This document shows, in pieces, positions 1 through 12,021 of a stretch of DNA of 64,000 nt (position 1 is the first letter of the stretch; each line of letters opens with the position of its first letter). A program made the translations under genes and the position numbers. The stretch spans positions 694,259-758,258 of the forward strand of contig NW_017265143.1 in NCBI RefSeq assembly GCF_001638985.1, given 5' to 3'. The notes under the pieces were generated by a model. The model worked only from the letters and a program-made list of their open reading frames with translations. It was not told where the DNA came from and ran no database searches. This stretch comes from Phycomyces blakesleeanus NRRL 1555(-). Its lineage: Eukaryota > Mucoromycota > Mucoromycetes > Mucorales > Phycomycetaceae.

Positions 1-163
1 GTGATAAAAAGGAAAGATGTTTGTCTTGTGAGAATGTGGGTGAGATAAATGTGCTAGGAAGGGAAGGGGGATCTATAAACAAGGTAACAGCATACAAAAA
101 AGAAATAAAGAAAGGATGCCGAAATCTCAAATTAAAAAAGAAAAGGGGAAAGGAAAATACAAT
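1..163. other. 3' flank of the argininosuccinate lyase gene
   Basis: This is non-coding sequence immediately downstream of the stop codon of the minus-strand argininosuccinate lyase gene. It is purine-rich on the plus strand. Short open frames that cross into the lyase exon are antisense shadows. No other feature is visible. Confidence 0.5.
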
Positions 164-1772
164 TTACAAGTTACGCTTGCTGGACAACCATGTCTTAAGC
201 TTAGAGATCTGGCCCTGGACCGAGGAGCGGGAAGTACCACCGGGAGTGTTGCGGTTTTCGATACTGGTCTCGAAACTCCAGACACTGGTAACATCATCCT
301 CAAACGAAGGGTGGAGGGTCTTGAGATCAGCAACAGTCAATTGATCCAAAGAACCCTTGCGGTCCTCGGCCATCTTAACAGCAGCGCCAGAGATGTGATG
401 AGTCTCACGGAAAGGAACACCCTTACGAACAAGATACTCGGCAAGATCAGTAGCCAACATATCGGCACTCAAGCTGGCCTTCATTTTGGCAGGGAAGATC
501 TATTTCACAAAAAGATTATGATAAGATGAGATGTTCTTTATTGACACACACACACACGGACATGCACACACACCCACATGCACATATGCGCATTTACATA
601 TTTATAGTTAACTTACGTCCAAAGTGCTCAAAACACCAGCGGTGATTTGAAGGGATCCAGACAAAGTATCAGCAGCATCGAACATGGGCTCCTTATCTTC
701 CTGAAGATCTTTGTTGTAGGTGCTGGGAATACCCTTGTAGGACATCATGAAACCAGACATGCTTCCGAAGACACGACCACACTTTCCACGCAACAACTCA
801 AGACTGTCAGGGTTCTTCTTCTGGGGCATCAAACTAGACCCAGTGCTGTAGGCATCAGCAAGTTTGACAAAGCCAAATTCGCCAGTGGAGTAGATGATAA
901 GATCCTCTGCAATACGGGAAATATGGGTCATGGTCAAGCTGGACCAGAACAAAAATTCAGCAACGAAGTCACGGTCACTGACAGCGTAGAGAGAGTTGTG
1001 GATAACATCACGGAAACCGAGCTCCTTGGCGAGGAATTCACGGTCGATGTTGAAAGCATGACCGGCAAGAGCACCTGAGCCCAAGGGCAAGACGTTGAAG
1101 CGATCGATCAACTGCTCAAGACGATCGGCATCAGCCTGCCACAACCAGGCATGGGACAGCAAGAAATGAGACCAGCGGATGGGTTGGGCTCTCTGCAAAG
1201 GCGAGTAATAAATCAAAGACCTGATTAGCACAGAAGTCTACCAAGAACAAATATATTTCTAAAAAGACGGATTATGTTTTTACCTGCAGATGAGTATATC
1301 CAGGCATGATGACGTCTATTTCCTTCTCGGCTCTCGAGACAGTGATAGAGATCAACTCTTTAAGGTGAGCGAGGATCTTTGAAGCCTCGTCTCTGAGCCA
1401 GATACGCATATCGGTGGCAACCTGATCGTTACGGCTGCGACCGGTGTGGAGCTTACCAGCAACACCACCGATGATCTCACCGAGACGACGTTCGTTGGCA
1501 GTGTGGATATCTTCATCACCCTCCTTGAGAGCGAACACGCCAGATTCCCACTCACCCATAACCTTCTCAAGACCGCTCAACAAAAGATCACGTTCCTCCT
1601 CGGTGATGATCTTGTTCTTTGCAAGGGCTTTGCTGTAAGCCATTGAACCAACCAAATCAGCAGCATACATGCGTCTGTCAAAGTGAATCGATGCGTTGAA
1701 TGCGTCCATAAGAGGGTCAACAGCGCCAGTGAAACGGCCTCCCCATAACTTCTTTGGTGCAGGTGCGCTCAT
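164..1772 (-). CDS. ARG4: Argininosuccinate lyase, three exons
   Basis: Last enzyme of arginine synthesis: it splits argininosuccinate into arginine and fumarate as a cytosolic homotetramer. Exons on the minus strand are 1772-1284, 1192-617 and 499-164, all joined in phase 0, giving 466 residues, the usual length for the family. The start is the [14 protein letters not shown] methionine; an upstream in-frame start codon would add a poorly conserved leader. Visible motifs are KLWGGRF near the N-terminus, HTGRSRNDQ around residue 115, GYTHLQRAQP across the first splice junction, and the fumarase/lyase signature [12 protein letters not shown] around residue 285. The C-terminal exon ends in a typical lyase tail ([20 protein letters not shown]). 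A Gcn4/AP-1-type element lies about 190 bp upstream. Family assignment is very secure; the exon borders were inferred by hand. Confidence 0.96.
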
Positions 1773-2105
1773 GTTTAGGTTCTTAATAGAAAAAATAACC
1801 AAGTGGGAAGAAGGGAAAGAGAAAGGTGATATGTGTATAAAGAAGAAATAAAAAATAAATAAAAAGACTATCTTTTTTAAAATATATATATATTTATTTT
1901 TATTTTTATTTTTATTTTATTTTATAATATATTTATTTTTATTTTCTAAATTTCCCCGCAGATGACTCACAATGCGTGGAACTCAGTTCCGTATGCTATC
2001 TGTTTTGACCCAAAAGGGTTTCTTTGAATGTCATTTTTGTGTGTGTATTATATATATTTATATTGTTGTTGATGGTTTTTTTTAAGATTCCGATGATAGA
2101 CTTTC
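1773..2105. other. Spacer between lyase promoter and sorting-nexin 3' end
   Basis: AT-rich spacer holding the 5' region of the argininosuccinate lyase gene and the 3' flank of the sorting nexin gene. It contains an (ATTTT)n-like low-complexity tract around 1890-1940 and the TGACTCA element. No coding sequence is seen. Confidence 0.5.
1963..1969. promoter_or_regulatory. Gcn4/CpcA-type element upstream of argininosuccinate lyase
   Basis: The heptamer TGACTCA (within ATGACTCAC) lies about 190 bp upstream of the minus-strand lyase start codon. It is the consensus bound by Gcn4/CpcA bZIP regulators, which induce amino-acid biosynthesis genes during starvation in fungi. The sequence match is exact; function is inferred from the position ahead of an arginine gene. 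Confidence 0.55.
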
Positions 2106-4621
2106 TTAATCAAAAAGATTAACGTCTGTTGGCATTTCCAGGATAGGATTCTCAAGAGACTGCCAGTTTTCAGCGCGTTGGCGAGAGAATTGTGCCATAT
2201 CCCGCACATAGTCCCGGTAGAGTGACGACACAAATGCCTGCTGTTTGTGCAGATAGATGAGCTCTCCATAAATACAGTGGCGAATAAACTGGCGACGACA
2301 TTCCTGATCATGCACTTGAAGCTCATTCTACACAAATCACAAATTGATCGAATCTATAAATCACCCAGAATTACACACAGCTCAAACCTACATTGCGTAT
2401 AGATTCTTCCAAACGTTCAACTTCTGCTTCAAGGCCTGGAACTCCCTTGTGCTGGTTGACTTTGGTACGGTCACCAGCTATCCGTTTGGAGAGGACTTCG
2501 ATCTGATTTCCTGCAAGTCTCTCCTTACGCTCATCCAGTTCCTATCAAGGGCTATGAATACCTCTTTTTTTGTCTTCTTCCTATTCCATCCGACCATAAC
2601 CATCTCTACTCACTCGAAATGAAACCAAGAGGTCTCTGAATCTTTTTAAGTTCTCGAGAACACCGTCTGCTGTCACATTAACCTGGTTATCCAGCAGACT
2701 ACTTTCGCACTGCATGTGTTTGGCCACCAGCTCATATCCCTTGACCACACGCTGGCAATTTATACATTCAGATGCATGGTAGCGATGTTCACTCTCTGCC
2801 AATGAACTATTATACCACCAAAGCTAGTTATATACCTAGGCACCCGGTTTGGATAATAACATAACCTTACTTTAGTGCGATGCTGTACCGAACATAGTCT
2901 GTGGCCTGACCATGCATGCGTCGAACCATACGCTCCATAAGGTGACAAAGGTTAATATAGTGTTCAATAGACGCCCCTACTCGACGCTTGGCCTTTTGGA
3001 TATGTTCATCCAGCTGTTCTGGAATAACAGTCAGATCAGTCTGTACAGAATCGCCCTTGCGCCTATATTCTTCATCTAGTTTTGGTGGATTTTGTTTACG
3101 CCATGCTGCTAACTCCTATATATACATATATACAATACATAGAGATAATAAATTAAATCATCATATAATAAATGTCTTCAAAAAAAAACTCCCCAAACAC
3201 ACACACGCACAGAAATAGAAAACTTACAGCTGGTTCAGTCAAAAACCGAGCAACAACCTCATCCGCACGTAACACAGGATGGCGAACAATAGCATTCATA
3301 AACCTTGATAATCCCTTACGCCTTCTTTCCAGGAATGCTCCATCCCCTTAATGAATGTTAGTTTAAATACAATATATATACATATACATCCACATGTATA
3401 TAATATATCAATTATTCTACTTACGTCCACCCATCTTTTTTGGGGGAAGACTGGGTAAGGCTCTAAAAGGATAACGTCGTACCAGGACTTCCATCAGCCA
3501 CCAGAAATCACTGAATCGTCTGAGGACAATAGATGACCGTTTCTGACTTTCGACAATATAGTTTACATGCTTGAAAATAAATCCCTCTCTTTCAGGAGCA
3601 ATGGTAACCTTGACTTCTTCTAGTTGCTGGAACCAATTTGTTGTGTTTATTGGATTTGGATTTGGATTTGGATTTGGATTTGCTGCAGGTGGTTGAGATG
3701 TCTGGACGGGTAGAGGTGCTTGTTCAGCCGAGTGTAGAAGATTGGGAGTGTTTGATGCTAGGCCGAGTGGAGGTACTTTTGGCTCATCCAAACCAAGATC
3801 AAGTACAGCAACCGGGAGACCTAATTCGACACATATTGTGTTGGTCAAGTGTTGTATGGGTGATAGAGTCTAATGTTACCTTCTCTGTGACGATTGACAT
3901 TTTCCAATGATAAATCTTTTTAATGAACAATAGAGCAACAGTCAGTAAATAACAGTAACAATACAGGTTTAAGGTTGAATTAATTACCCATATCATGCTG
4001 AGCGCAGCCTACTAGGACGAGAGCCAAGTTGAATTCTTGGCGAGAGACAAAAGACTGGCCAGAAGACACAATCTGAAGGATCTACACCAGAAAAAGAATA
4101 TAACCACACCTTTTAGATACACAAACACCAATGAAGATCATATAAAGCTCAGCCAGACTAGATACACAACATACCTTTTCGGTCTCAATAGCCGACAAAT
4201 GGCCAGCATTGATCAATTTGCCGAGAGACACCAAGGACACTCGACCAGACCGCTGACAGGAACTAAAAAGTTTATTGTAGACATCCGGCAATTTGATACC
4301 ATCTTTAAAATTCGAATAAGTTTGATCAGTATCTATTAACAGCTCTTTTTTTTGTGGAAGTTCTTTATACCTACTGAGAAGGGTGGAAGGGTCGAGATGG
4401 TGTTCCATTGGTTGAATCGCAGGGGCAGTGAATGCACGGCTAAGGTTGGCAACATGGTTTGATTGTCCAAAACTTCCCCATGGGTCATTGTCGTAGTCGT
4501 ATTGGGGTGCATAAAGTGAAGAGCTGACTGTCTGGCTTTCGTTCATTGATCCTAGATAAGACGACGTAGTATCAAAAAATGTGCTTGACAAAGGGTCGTC
4601 ATGTTCACGGAGAGAATTCAT
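2106..4621 (-). CDS. MVP1: Mvp1/SNX8-like sorting nexin (PX-BAR), nine exons
   Basis: Endosomal sorting nexin that binds phosphatidylinositol 3-phosphate and helps retrieve cargo from endosomes to the Golgi. Exons run 4621-4175, 4081-3988, 3915-3880, 3820-3425, 3346-3228, 3115-2871, 2806-2614, 2541-2392 and 2327-2106, encoding about 633 residues. The N-terminal ~200 residues match the EH-like leader of Mvp1/SNX8. The PX domain follows at roughly residues 262-380, with the lipid-binding RRFSDFWWL motif and the PPKK loop. The rest is a BAR-type helical region ending in PTDVNLFD. A short asparagine-proline repeat (a tandem hexanucleotide at about 3652-3681) precedes the PX domain. The 36-nt third exon and the 59-nt intron after it were chosen because they restore the frame. 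Family is secure; the smallest exons are the least certain part. Confidence 0.88.
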
Positions 4622-5476
4622 CAAAAGTAAGAAAGAAGTATAAAATAAATGTGCAAGGAAATCGATGTATATATTATAATAAATATAAAGGAATAAAGAA
4701 AGAAAGAGAGGGAAAGGGAGGGAGGGAAGGAGGGAGAGAAAGCCAAAAAAAAAAAAAAAGACCAAAGTGAGATATCTTTTCGGAGAGAAGAAAAATATTT
4801 AATGTCCGATAACCCTCTCTGTGTTTTACGCGTGCATTCAGGTGACTGCGAAAAAGAATTGGAAATTACAACCCCTAAAACTCACTGTTCAGTAGACAAT
4901 ACTTTTTGTATTTTTTATTACAAAAGGGAAATGAAGGGCCTGCTTTATATGGTCAATTGAGAATTTCATTAGTTGATAAAGTAATTCAAAGCATTTAATC
5001 TCCCAAAAACTCTTTTTTGATATTTCGTTTAAATAACAAGGCATTTTAATCAAAGATATATATGTGTATCAAGTCTACAAATCGGATTTTTAATGTCCCA
5101 ACCATTGCTTACTTGTGTATCTGTCTGTGTGCTCATGTGTGTGCGTGTGTGTGCGTGTGTGTGCGTGTGTGGACCCTTAACTAAAAGGTTGTGCTTGTTC
5201 ATTCCCAATGAAACACCAACGGAAAAAAAAAGCTTACTTTAAGAAGCACTTTATAGAAACTAGTTTTTTTCTAACAGTTTATTCAATTCAATAAACATCA
5301 ACTATAAACTACAAACTACTTCTAGAAGTTCTACTGTGACTATTGGGATTTCTTTTTTTATATACAAAACATTTCATAAAATAAAAATTAATAATAAAAA
5401 TATATATAGTGTAAAGAAGTTTAACCCAGACTACTTCTTTCAAAACACGTCACAACTACTTCTTTTTGGGCATCCC
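4622..5476. other. Divergent intergenic region
   Basis: Shared upstream region of the minus-strand sorting nexin and the plus-strand THOC7-like gene. It carries a polypurine stretch (about 4695-4765, ending in a run of A) next to the nexin start and a GTGTGTGC tandem repeat at about 5135-5170. Short open frames here are low complexity. No gene is supported. Confidence 0.45.
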
Positions 5477-6394
5477 ATGCAACCATCAGTCTCGACGGAC
5501 AGGCATCGAAGAAGTCGACCTGATAGATTCAATCTTTTATACCAAAAATATATTCATGCCATTATCAGATCCATCGAGTAATTGTCCTTAGTTTACATAA
5601 AAAAATCTCTCTTATGCATGTTTGGTAGTTATGATAAGATGCCAGAGTACCTTAAACACGTCGCTCAGACCCATGACGAGACAAAGGCAGCTCAGCAACA
5701 GATGCAAGACTATATACAAGATAATCTAGAAGTAAACCAAACAATTCAAGTCGATTACAAAATTATAAACAAAATTTATTCACAATAATGAGAATGAATA
5801 GGCTACATGTGAGCATCTTAAATTGAAATATCAATTACCAGAAAAGATTGCTGATCTTGAACGATTGATCAAGGATGCCAGAGAACAAGGAGACCAAGCT
5901 CAGGGACAAATGTATGAATACCCACCCACCCACACACGTACATTATTTTATTTACTTGACGTATATATATATTAGGATAATTCCACAATCGGAACGAGTA
6001 AGACGTGCATTGGCCATAGAGTTAAAGCGTCGTGAATTAAGTCGACTGCAGGCAGCGAAAGAACAAGTAATATAGGATTTTGATTGATCTTTTATTGCGA
6101 AAAATTGACAATTTTGTGTAGATTATTCAGGAGAGCAAAACGACTATGGAACGTATATCTGAAAAGAAAAGGAATGTCAGGGCACTTCACAATAGACTTG
6201 AACAGGATATGCGATGCTTTGACGAGGTAACTCTATCGAGGATTTATTCATAAAGATTAAATGATTAATCTTTTCATTCTTTTTTTGTCATAATATATCA
6301 GGCTATTAATATGGCAGGATCCATACAAGTCGACCGTCTAATAAGTACTATGGATTCCCTAGTTGTCAGTACTCCTTTTGGAGAAACAGTCTAA
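5477..6394 (+). CDS. Probable THO complex subunit 7-like coiled-coil protein
   Basis: Six short exons can be joined in frame: 5477-5577, 5629-5731, 5802-5911, 5976-6066, 6122-6226 and 6302-6394, encoding 200 residues. All five introns are 50-75 nt with GT...AG ends, and every junction keeps the frame, which is good evidence for a real gene. The product is almost wholly helical and charged. Its length and layout resemble THOC7/Mft1: an N-terminal RPDRFNLLYQKYIHAI segment, a central EKIADLERLIKDA helix, then IPQSERVRRALAIELKRREL before a second coiled coil. THO couples transcription elongation to mRNA export in the nucleus. The THOC7 assignment rests on pattern similarity recalled from the family and is moderate; another small coiled-coil family is possible. 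The gene model itself is stronger than the name. Confidence 0.6.
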
Positions 6395-6877
6395 CACATA
6401 CATACACACTGGATTATTCAGGGTCTGGCCAATCTCTCCTGCTTTACACTCTATTACTTTTTTTTTTGGACTCTATTCCCTTTTTGTTTTTAATTCAGAG
6501 GTTTTATCTGGCCGAAATCCCTCTTATACACTCATAACATACTACTTTTATTATAACCATTTCATCCCATAATAAGCATCATTTTAAATATATATATATA
6601 TAATATAAAGAAAATCACAACCAAATCACAGCTTTACTTTATTGTGTACAACCAAAAGAGGAAAGACAATAAAAAAAGAAGCAAAAAAAAATAGGATTTT
6701 GCTCTTATCATTGCAAGTCACACCAAGTGTGCACATCATCCAAACCCCCCTTCCTTTTTTCAATTTTTTAAAAGAGAAAATATTTATATATCTATATATC
6801 TATATATCTATATACATATATCTATAGTCTTCCTGCCTTTTTCTGTTCTTCTTCTTTTATTTTAAACGCGATTGATT
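6395..6877. other. Intergenic region before the large CCHC protein
   Basis: AT-rich 3' flank of the THOC7-like gene and 5' flank of the large zinc-knuckle gene. It holds TATA and (ATCTAT)n tracts around 6780-6825 and a pyrimidine-rich stretch just before the start codon at 6878, common at fungal transcription starts. No coding sequence is supported. Confidence 0.4.
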
Positions 6878-9800
6878 ATGGACGCACCAATTGACGTTTT
6901 ACGAATTGAGCACAATACAATCTCAAAAGAGCTCAGTCGATTCCGTGCTTGTCACAGTGAATCCCGCTGCTTTTATTGTCGTGAATGGGCTCAATTCATT
7001 TACAAAAAGCGTTATGCTTGGAGCACAAAGCTCCCTGAAGAACCTCAATCAAATCCTTGCCAGCTGTTGGCAGCAGGTCGCTACAACATTGCCGTCCAAC
7101 AATCTGGGCAACCATCTCTCGCCAAGAAAAAGACGCGCTCATCAACCATGTTTGAGAAGCTTCGTCATTTGCTTGATGTTGCCACAACAGAAACTACACC
7201 AAATGGAATGTCTACCAGTCTAACAAAAGAACTGATCAGCATCTGTAATACATGGTTGACAATGCCTAGTAGTCTTTCTAGTCTTCCTGAAATATTTGAA
7301 CCTATTACAATCCACTTACTGCCAGAGAATTTTGATGAGATTTTCGAATACGACGAAGACGACGACGAAGACGAAGACGATTTCTCACTCGACTCTGAAA
7401 ACTCAATGCCACCTGAAAAATTATTGGAATACCTTGTTGTTGAGCGCCAAGCAATACTTTTACCATCTGAAAGCTTTCCTGTGTTGGCAGATCTGACCGC
7501 AGATTTCTTGCCAATACACCAAAATCTCCCCTGCCCCCACTACCGCCCCGAGTACAGGTCTCCCGGCGATCTTGATGTGGAATTTGAGATATTTAACGAA
7601 AAAATGGCACAGGCTACTAGTAATGCCTTGATTGAGCTTGAACAGGCACTAGATGTGTCCTGGCGCCATCTCACAGAATTTATGGATCGCCTAACTGTAC
7701 TTGAAAACGAACGCTGTGAACTCATGGGTCCCCAGTGTCAGGCCACAATAGAAGCTTTTGCAGCTTCCCAAAATTTGCTTCCCTTCCAAGACTATTGGGC
7801 AACCAAAAACCTCTCAAAGCGCAAAGACACCGTCGAACAGGTCGATGCTGCATTTATAAATTATTTGGACAATCTTAAGGATTGTGCTCATGCCTTCCAC
7901 ACTGACTTTGTGATCCCTCGTCTTGAGGCTGTTCGTCAGCTGGTCCGTCAGTTGTGGAGCATGGTTGTTCCCACTATCCAGCAGATGGCCGAGCGCATGG
8001 CCTCCCAAGAACTCAGCAACGAAACTCATCTACAGAAATGTCGTGCTGTGGCTGATTCATTGCGTGAATTACATCCTACTGTGGATGCTGCCTCTGCAGT
8101 GGAGGCAGTGCAAGAGGAAATGAGCGAACGTTTGGAGGATTATATCCAAGAAATAGATGCCCTCAAGAAAGTATACACAGAAGAAAGTAGACCTGTAACT
8201 TCATCTCGTCTCGATAAAATTAACAACAAAGAATTTAAGAAGCGTATCAAGAAGATAGAAAACTTTTATTATTCTACACGCCAACATTTCCGGTACCAGA
8301 CCACCCAAAAGATTTTCCCTGAGAGTTTGTTTTGTAAGTTCGGCTTAGTGTGCATTGAGGCCCTGATGCAGGAAGGCGAGATGATGGAGGCCGTGACAAT
8401 CGAAAGAGAAGTTAAACGTTTTCTTGAATCACATGACGAATTGGTGGAGCAACATGACAATTTGTTGTATGCATTTGAAAGTAGTGCCCAAGTCGGTAGA
8501 CGGAAGTTTGTAGGAGTATTGGGAAGTATGTTCTTACAAGAGAGTATAAGAATAAAGGGCGAATATGTGGCCTTGAAGAGACAAAACAAACTGCTCAAGT
8601 CAATGGATTTGATTGTGGAAGAACCCGAAACAAGCAAGAAAAAGAAAAAGAATAAAAACAAGGGAAGTGCTACATCTTCTCCGTTGCCAACGCCTTCTAT
8701 TTCTACTATTCCTGAGAAAAATAAACCAGCACAGAAAGACTCTGGAAAGGCTACAAAGGTAAAAACAAAACAAAAAATCTGCAACAAACCCTGTGTACAA
8801 AAAAAAAACTGGAAAATTTACACTCAAATGATTTATTTCTACAAAGGTCGCTTCTTCACCAAAGGTAACCGAAAAAACCGGGAATACCGCAAAAACTGCT
8901 GCTCCTAAAGCTGCCGTCTCTCCTAAAGTAATCAAGACATCTGCCTCAACCATATATAAAACTGCTGCGACTTCTAAAACCGCAGCTTTACCAAATTTAA
9001 CTGATAAATCTGTACCATCTCCTCTCAAGACTGTCGCAGCAACTCCTGCTGCTGCTGCTGCCGTCACTACTGCTTCACCATCTACTACTAGTTCTACTTC
9101 TACTACTGCTACTGCGTCCACAAAGAATTCTGCGTCCAAAAACATTAAAAAAAAGCAAGATGCAGCTTCATCAAAGGCATATACCAAAGAGGCCATAAAG
9201 TCAGAAGCCCCCAAGGCAAAGGTCGAGACTAAACCAAAACTCACTCCTGAACAGGAAGCCAAGGAAGCTCAGGCAGCTAAGGAAGCCAAGGAAGCCAAGG
9301 AAACTCAAGAGGCAAAGGCGAAAGAAGCTGAAGCCCGTGCCAAAATCAAAGCAGAGGTCAAGGCTGCCCGAGAAGCCAAGATGGAATCACTTCGTCAAGC
9401 TAGAGCCAAGGTAGAGGCCGAGGCCCGTGCAAAGGTTGAAGCTGAGCTCAAGGCCAAAGAACAAGCCGAGGAAGAGGCCAGAGCCAAGGCCAAGGCCAAG
9501 GCTCAAGCAGCTCGTGAAGCTCGCGAAAAGGTTGAAGCCGAAAGGAAGGCAAAGGAGCAGGCCGAACAAGAGGCCAAGGCTGCTGCGGACAAAGCTTATC
9601 GTGAAGCTCGTGATGCCAAAAATAAAATCAAGGCAGAAGCAGAAGCAGAGGCCAAGGCCAAAGCAGAGGCTGCATCCAAGATATCCCGAGAAGAAGAACG
9701 ACTAGCTTCCAAGGCACGCGAGGCTGCAGAGGCAGAAGCAAGAGATGCAGCTGCACGCGAAGCATCCGCAGCAAAACTCAGAGCTATTGCTGCAAAGGAG

Positions 9801-12021
9801 GAAGCCGAGGCCCAAGCACGCATTGCTATAGTTCGTGAGGCAGCAGAAAGCAAAGCAAAGGCTACAGCTAAGGCAGCTGCTCAACAAAAAGCCAAGTCGA
9901 GATCGGTCAAGGAAGCGTCGGAGACCAAACAAAAGCCAGTTGTGAACAAAGCAAAGTCAAAAGAGGCTGCCGAAGCTGCCAGAGCCAGATATGAGGAGGC
10001 TCAAGAGATAGAAGAAGCCAAGGCTAGAGAAGAGACTAGATTAAGGGAAGAAGCCAAGGCTCAAGAGGATGCTGAAGCTGCAGCACGAGCCCTAGCTGAA
10101 GCTGCTATTAAAGCTCAAGAAGAGGATGCAGAAATGAAAGAGAAGGCGGCTTGGGCAGCTCAATTGCTCGCAGAAGAAGCCGAAGCTGCTGAAGCCAGGG
10201 AATTGGCGGCAGCTGCTATCGAAGCTTCTGTCACTGTTGCCGCTACTTCCAAACTTGAACCTACTGACTCTACTGACTCTACAGCATCTGATGGATGGAA
10301 CTCATTGGACCTTGGTGGATGGGGAAAGTCAGCCACTGAAGAAGTTTCCAACGACGGATGGGAACAGGTTTCTTCGACCAAGGTATCGGCGACAGAGGTA
10401 CCCAAACACACAAACACGTGGTCCCAAAAAGCTAGCGTAAAGCCTGTGGAACCAAAGGTTGCCACTTTGGAAGACACTTGGACTCAAAAGCCAGCCTCTC
10501 CTGCCGTAGACTCGTGGAACTCTACTCCAGCTTCTCCTGTAGTGGAATCATGGAATGCCAAACCAGCCTCTCCTGTAGCTGACTCATGGAAAGCCAAACC
10601 AGCCTCTCCTGTATTAGACGAATGGAATAGCAAACATACCTCTTCTGTCGTAGATTCATGGAATGAAACCCCAGCTTCTCCTGCAGAGGGTGGATGGAAC
10701 ACCAAATCTAGTTCACCCGTTACAGATTCATGGAACAATAAGCCTGAATCCCCTGTAGTAGACGCATGGAAGGCCAAGTCACCCAAAGCTTCAGAGAGTT
10801 CGTGGAATCCAAAAGCAGCTGGTAGTAGCGGAGGTGGAAATGAGTCTGACAACTGGAGGAAGCCTTTGACAAGGGAGCCAGTGAAGGTAAGATCATAAAC
10901 GTCTGTTGTAAGATTGACAACAACAGAAAAATATCAATTTTATTTAGTCTCAATCTTCATCTTTGTTGCCAAATCAGCCTGAACATAAGAGTGGACACGC
11001 CAAGCCTGCATGGAATAAGCGTGAAGCAAATAGTAGAGGGTGGAATCAGGGCTGGGAAGAGAATAAAGAAGATAACACTGGATCTAGAAATGCTTTGGGC
11101 GGATGGGGTAAAGACAATGCTAAAGAAAAGTCTATCGAAGTGCCCTGGGACGATAAGACGCCACTTACAACAATAAGCACGTTTACCTCTGAATCGTCAG
11201 TGAACAACACTAGCCAATCTACCTACAGCCCTCTGACTGAGACAACTTCTACAAAAACAACTAACATTGTTGCCGAGATTGTCAGTGCTCCTGAGCCTGA
11301 TGTTGTTCATTTCTCATTAAAGGGGCTCTCGACGCCTAAACCCCCTGGATTAACCATGGATATTCCTATTCAGCAACAAGAACAACAACACTTGCAGTCA
11401 TCATTCGTAGGACAAAGAAATAATACTATACTGTCGACGGATAATCTGTGGAGTATGGGACATGAGGGTTTGATTTCGGTGATTCAGACATTACAGCGAG
11501 ATAATGCACAGCTTGTGCAGACCTTGATGACTACACAACAAGAGATGGCTATGATGACAGGAAGATACTCAGAACTATTGGCACTTTCACGTGAAAGAGA
11601 AACCCAGACGTTACAATTATTTGAGGCACGGAAACAGACTGAGATGGAGGAGGCTAGACGCTATATACATTCATTGGAAGCAAAGATTGGTACATTGGAA
11701 ACACAACTTCAGACAGCTACATCGACAACTGGAGGAAGTACGGCCGGATTTGGTAATCAGGATTTGTTCGCAGGATACCGGGAAGAAATGAGGTCGAACA
11801 GAACAAAGCGACCATGGAGTAAGAATGTGGTGGTACGATGTGGTAATTGTGGTGGAGCAGGGCACGCGAGTACCGAATGCAATGTAAGTTTTTATATTCT
11901 TTGTTCTTTATTTGGTATTTGATTATGCTTTATTGACATAATCTACTGGGTACAGGATGTATGTCGGTATTGTGGAAATGGAGACCATTTATCGGAGAGC
12001 TGCACGACCGTAAATCATTAG
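6878..12021 (+). CDS. Large repeat-rich coiled-coil protein with two CCHC zinc knuckles
   Basis: No known family is recognised over most of this protein. Exons are 6878-8758, 8847-10886, 10978-11883 and 11956-12021, all in phase 0, giving about 1630 residues. Residues 1-600 are globular and helical, with a CFYC motif near residue 30 and an acidic DEDDDEDED tract near residue 160. A lysine-rich patch follows, then Ser/Thr/Ala-rich linker, then about 330 residues of Ala/Lys/Glu heptad-like repeats (about 9240-10220). Next come about eight tandem repeats of the type KPASPVxDSWN (10485-10800) and a Gly/Trp/Asn-rich stretch. A short coiled coil (11480-11720) precedes two zinc knuckles, CGNCGGAGHASTEC and CRYCGNGDHLSESC, which are split by the last intron. 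The knuckles suggest binding to single-stranded nucleic acid; that is inference. It could be two adjacent genes, but the phase-0 joins favour one. Confidence 0.65.

Noticed and set aside
9387..9932. Minus-strand open frames across the Ala/Lys repeat region
   Set aside because: They are the antisense of a compositionally biased coding exon; such repeats open several frames by chance.
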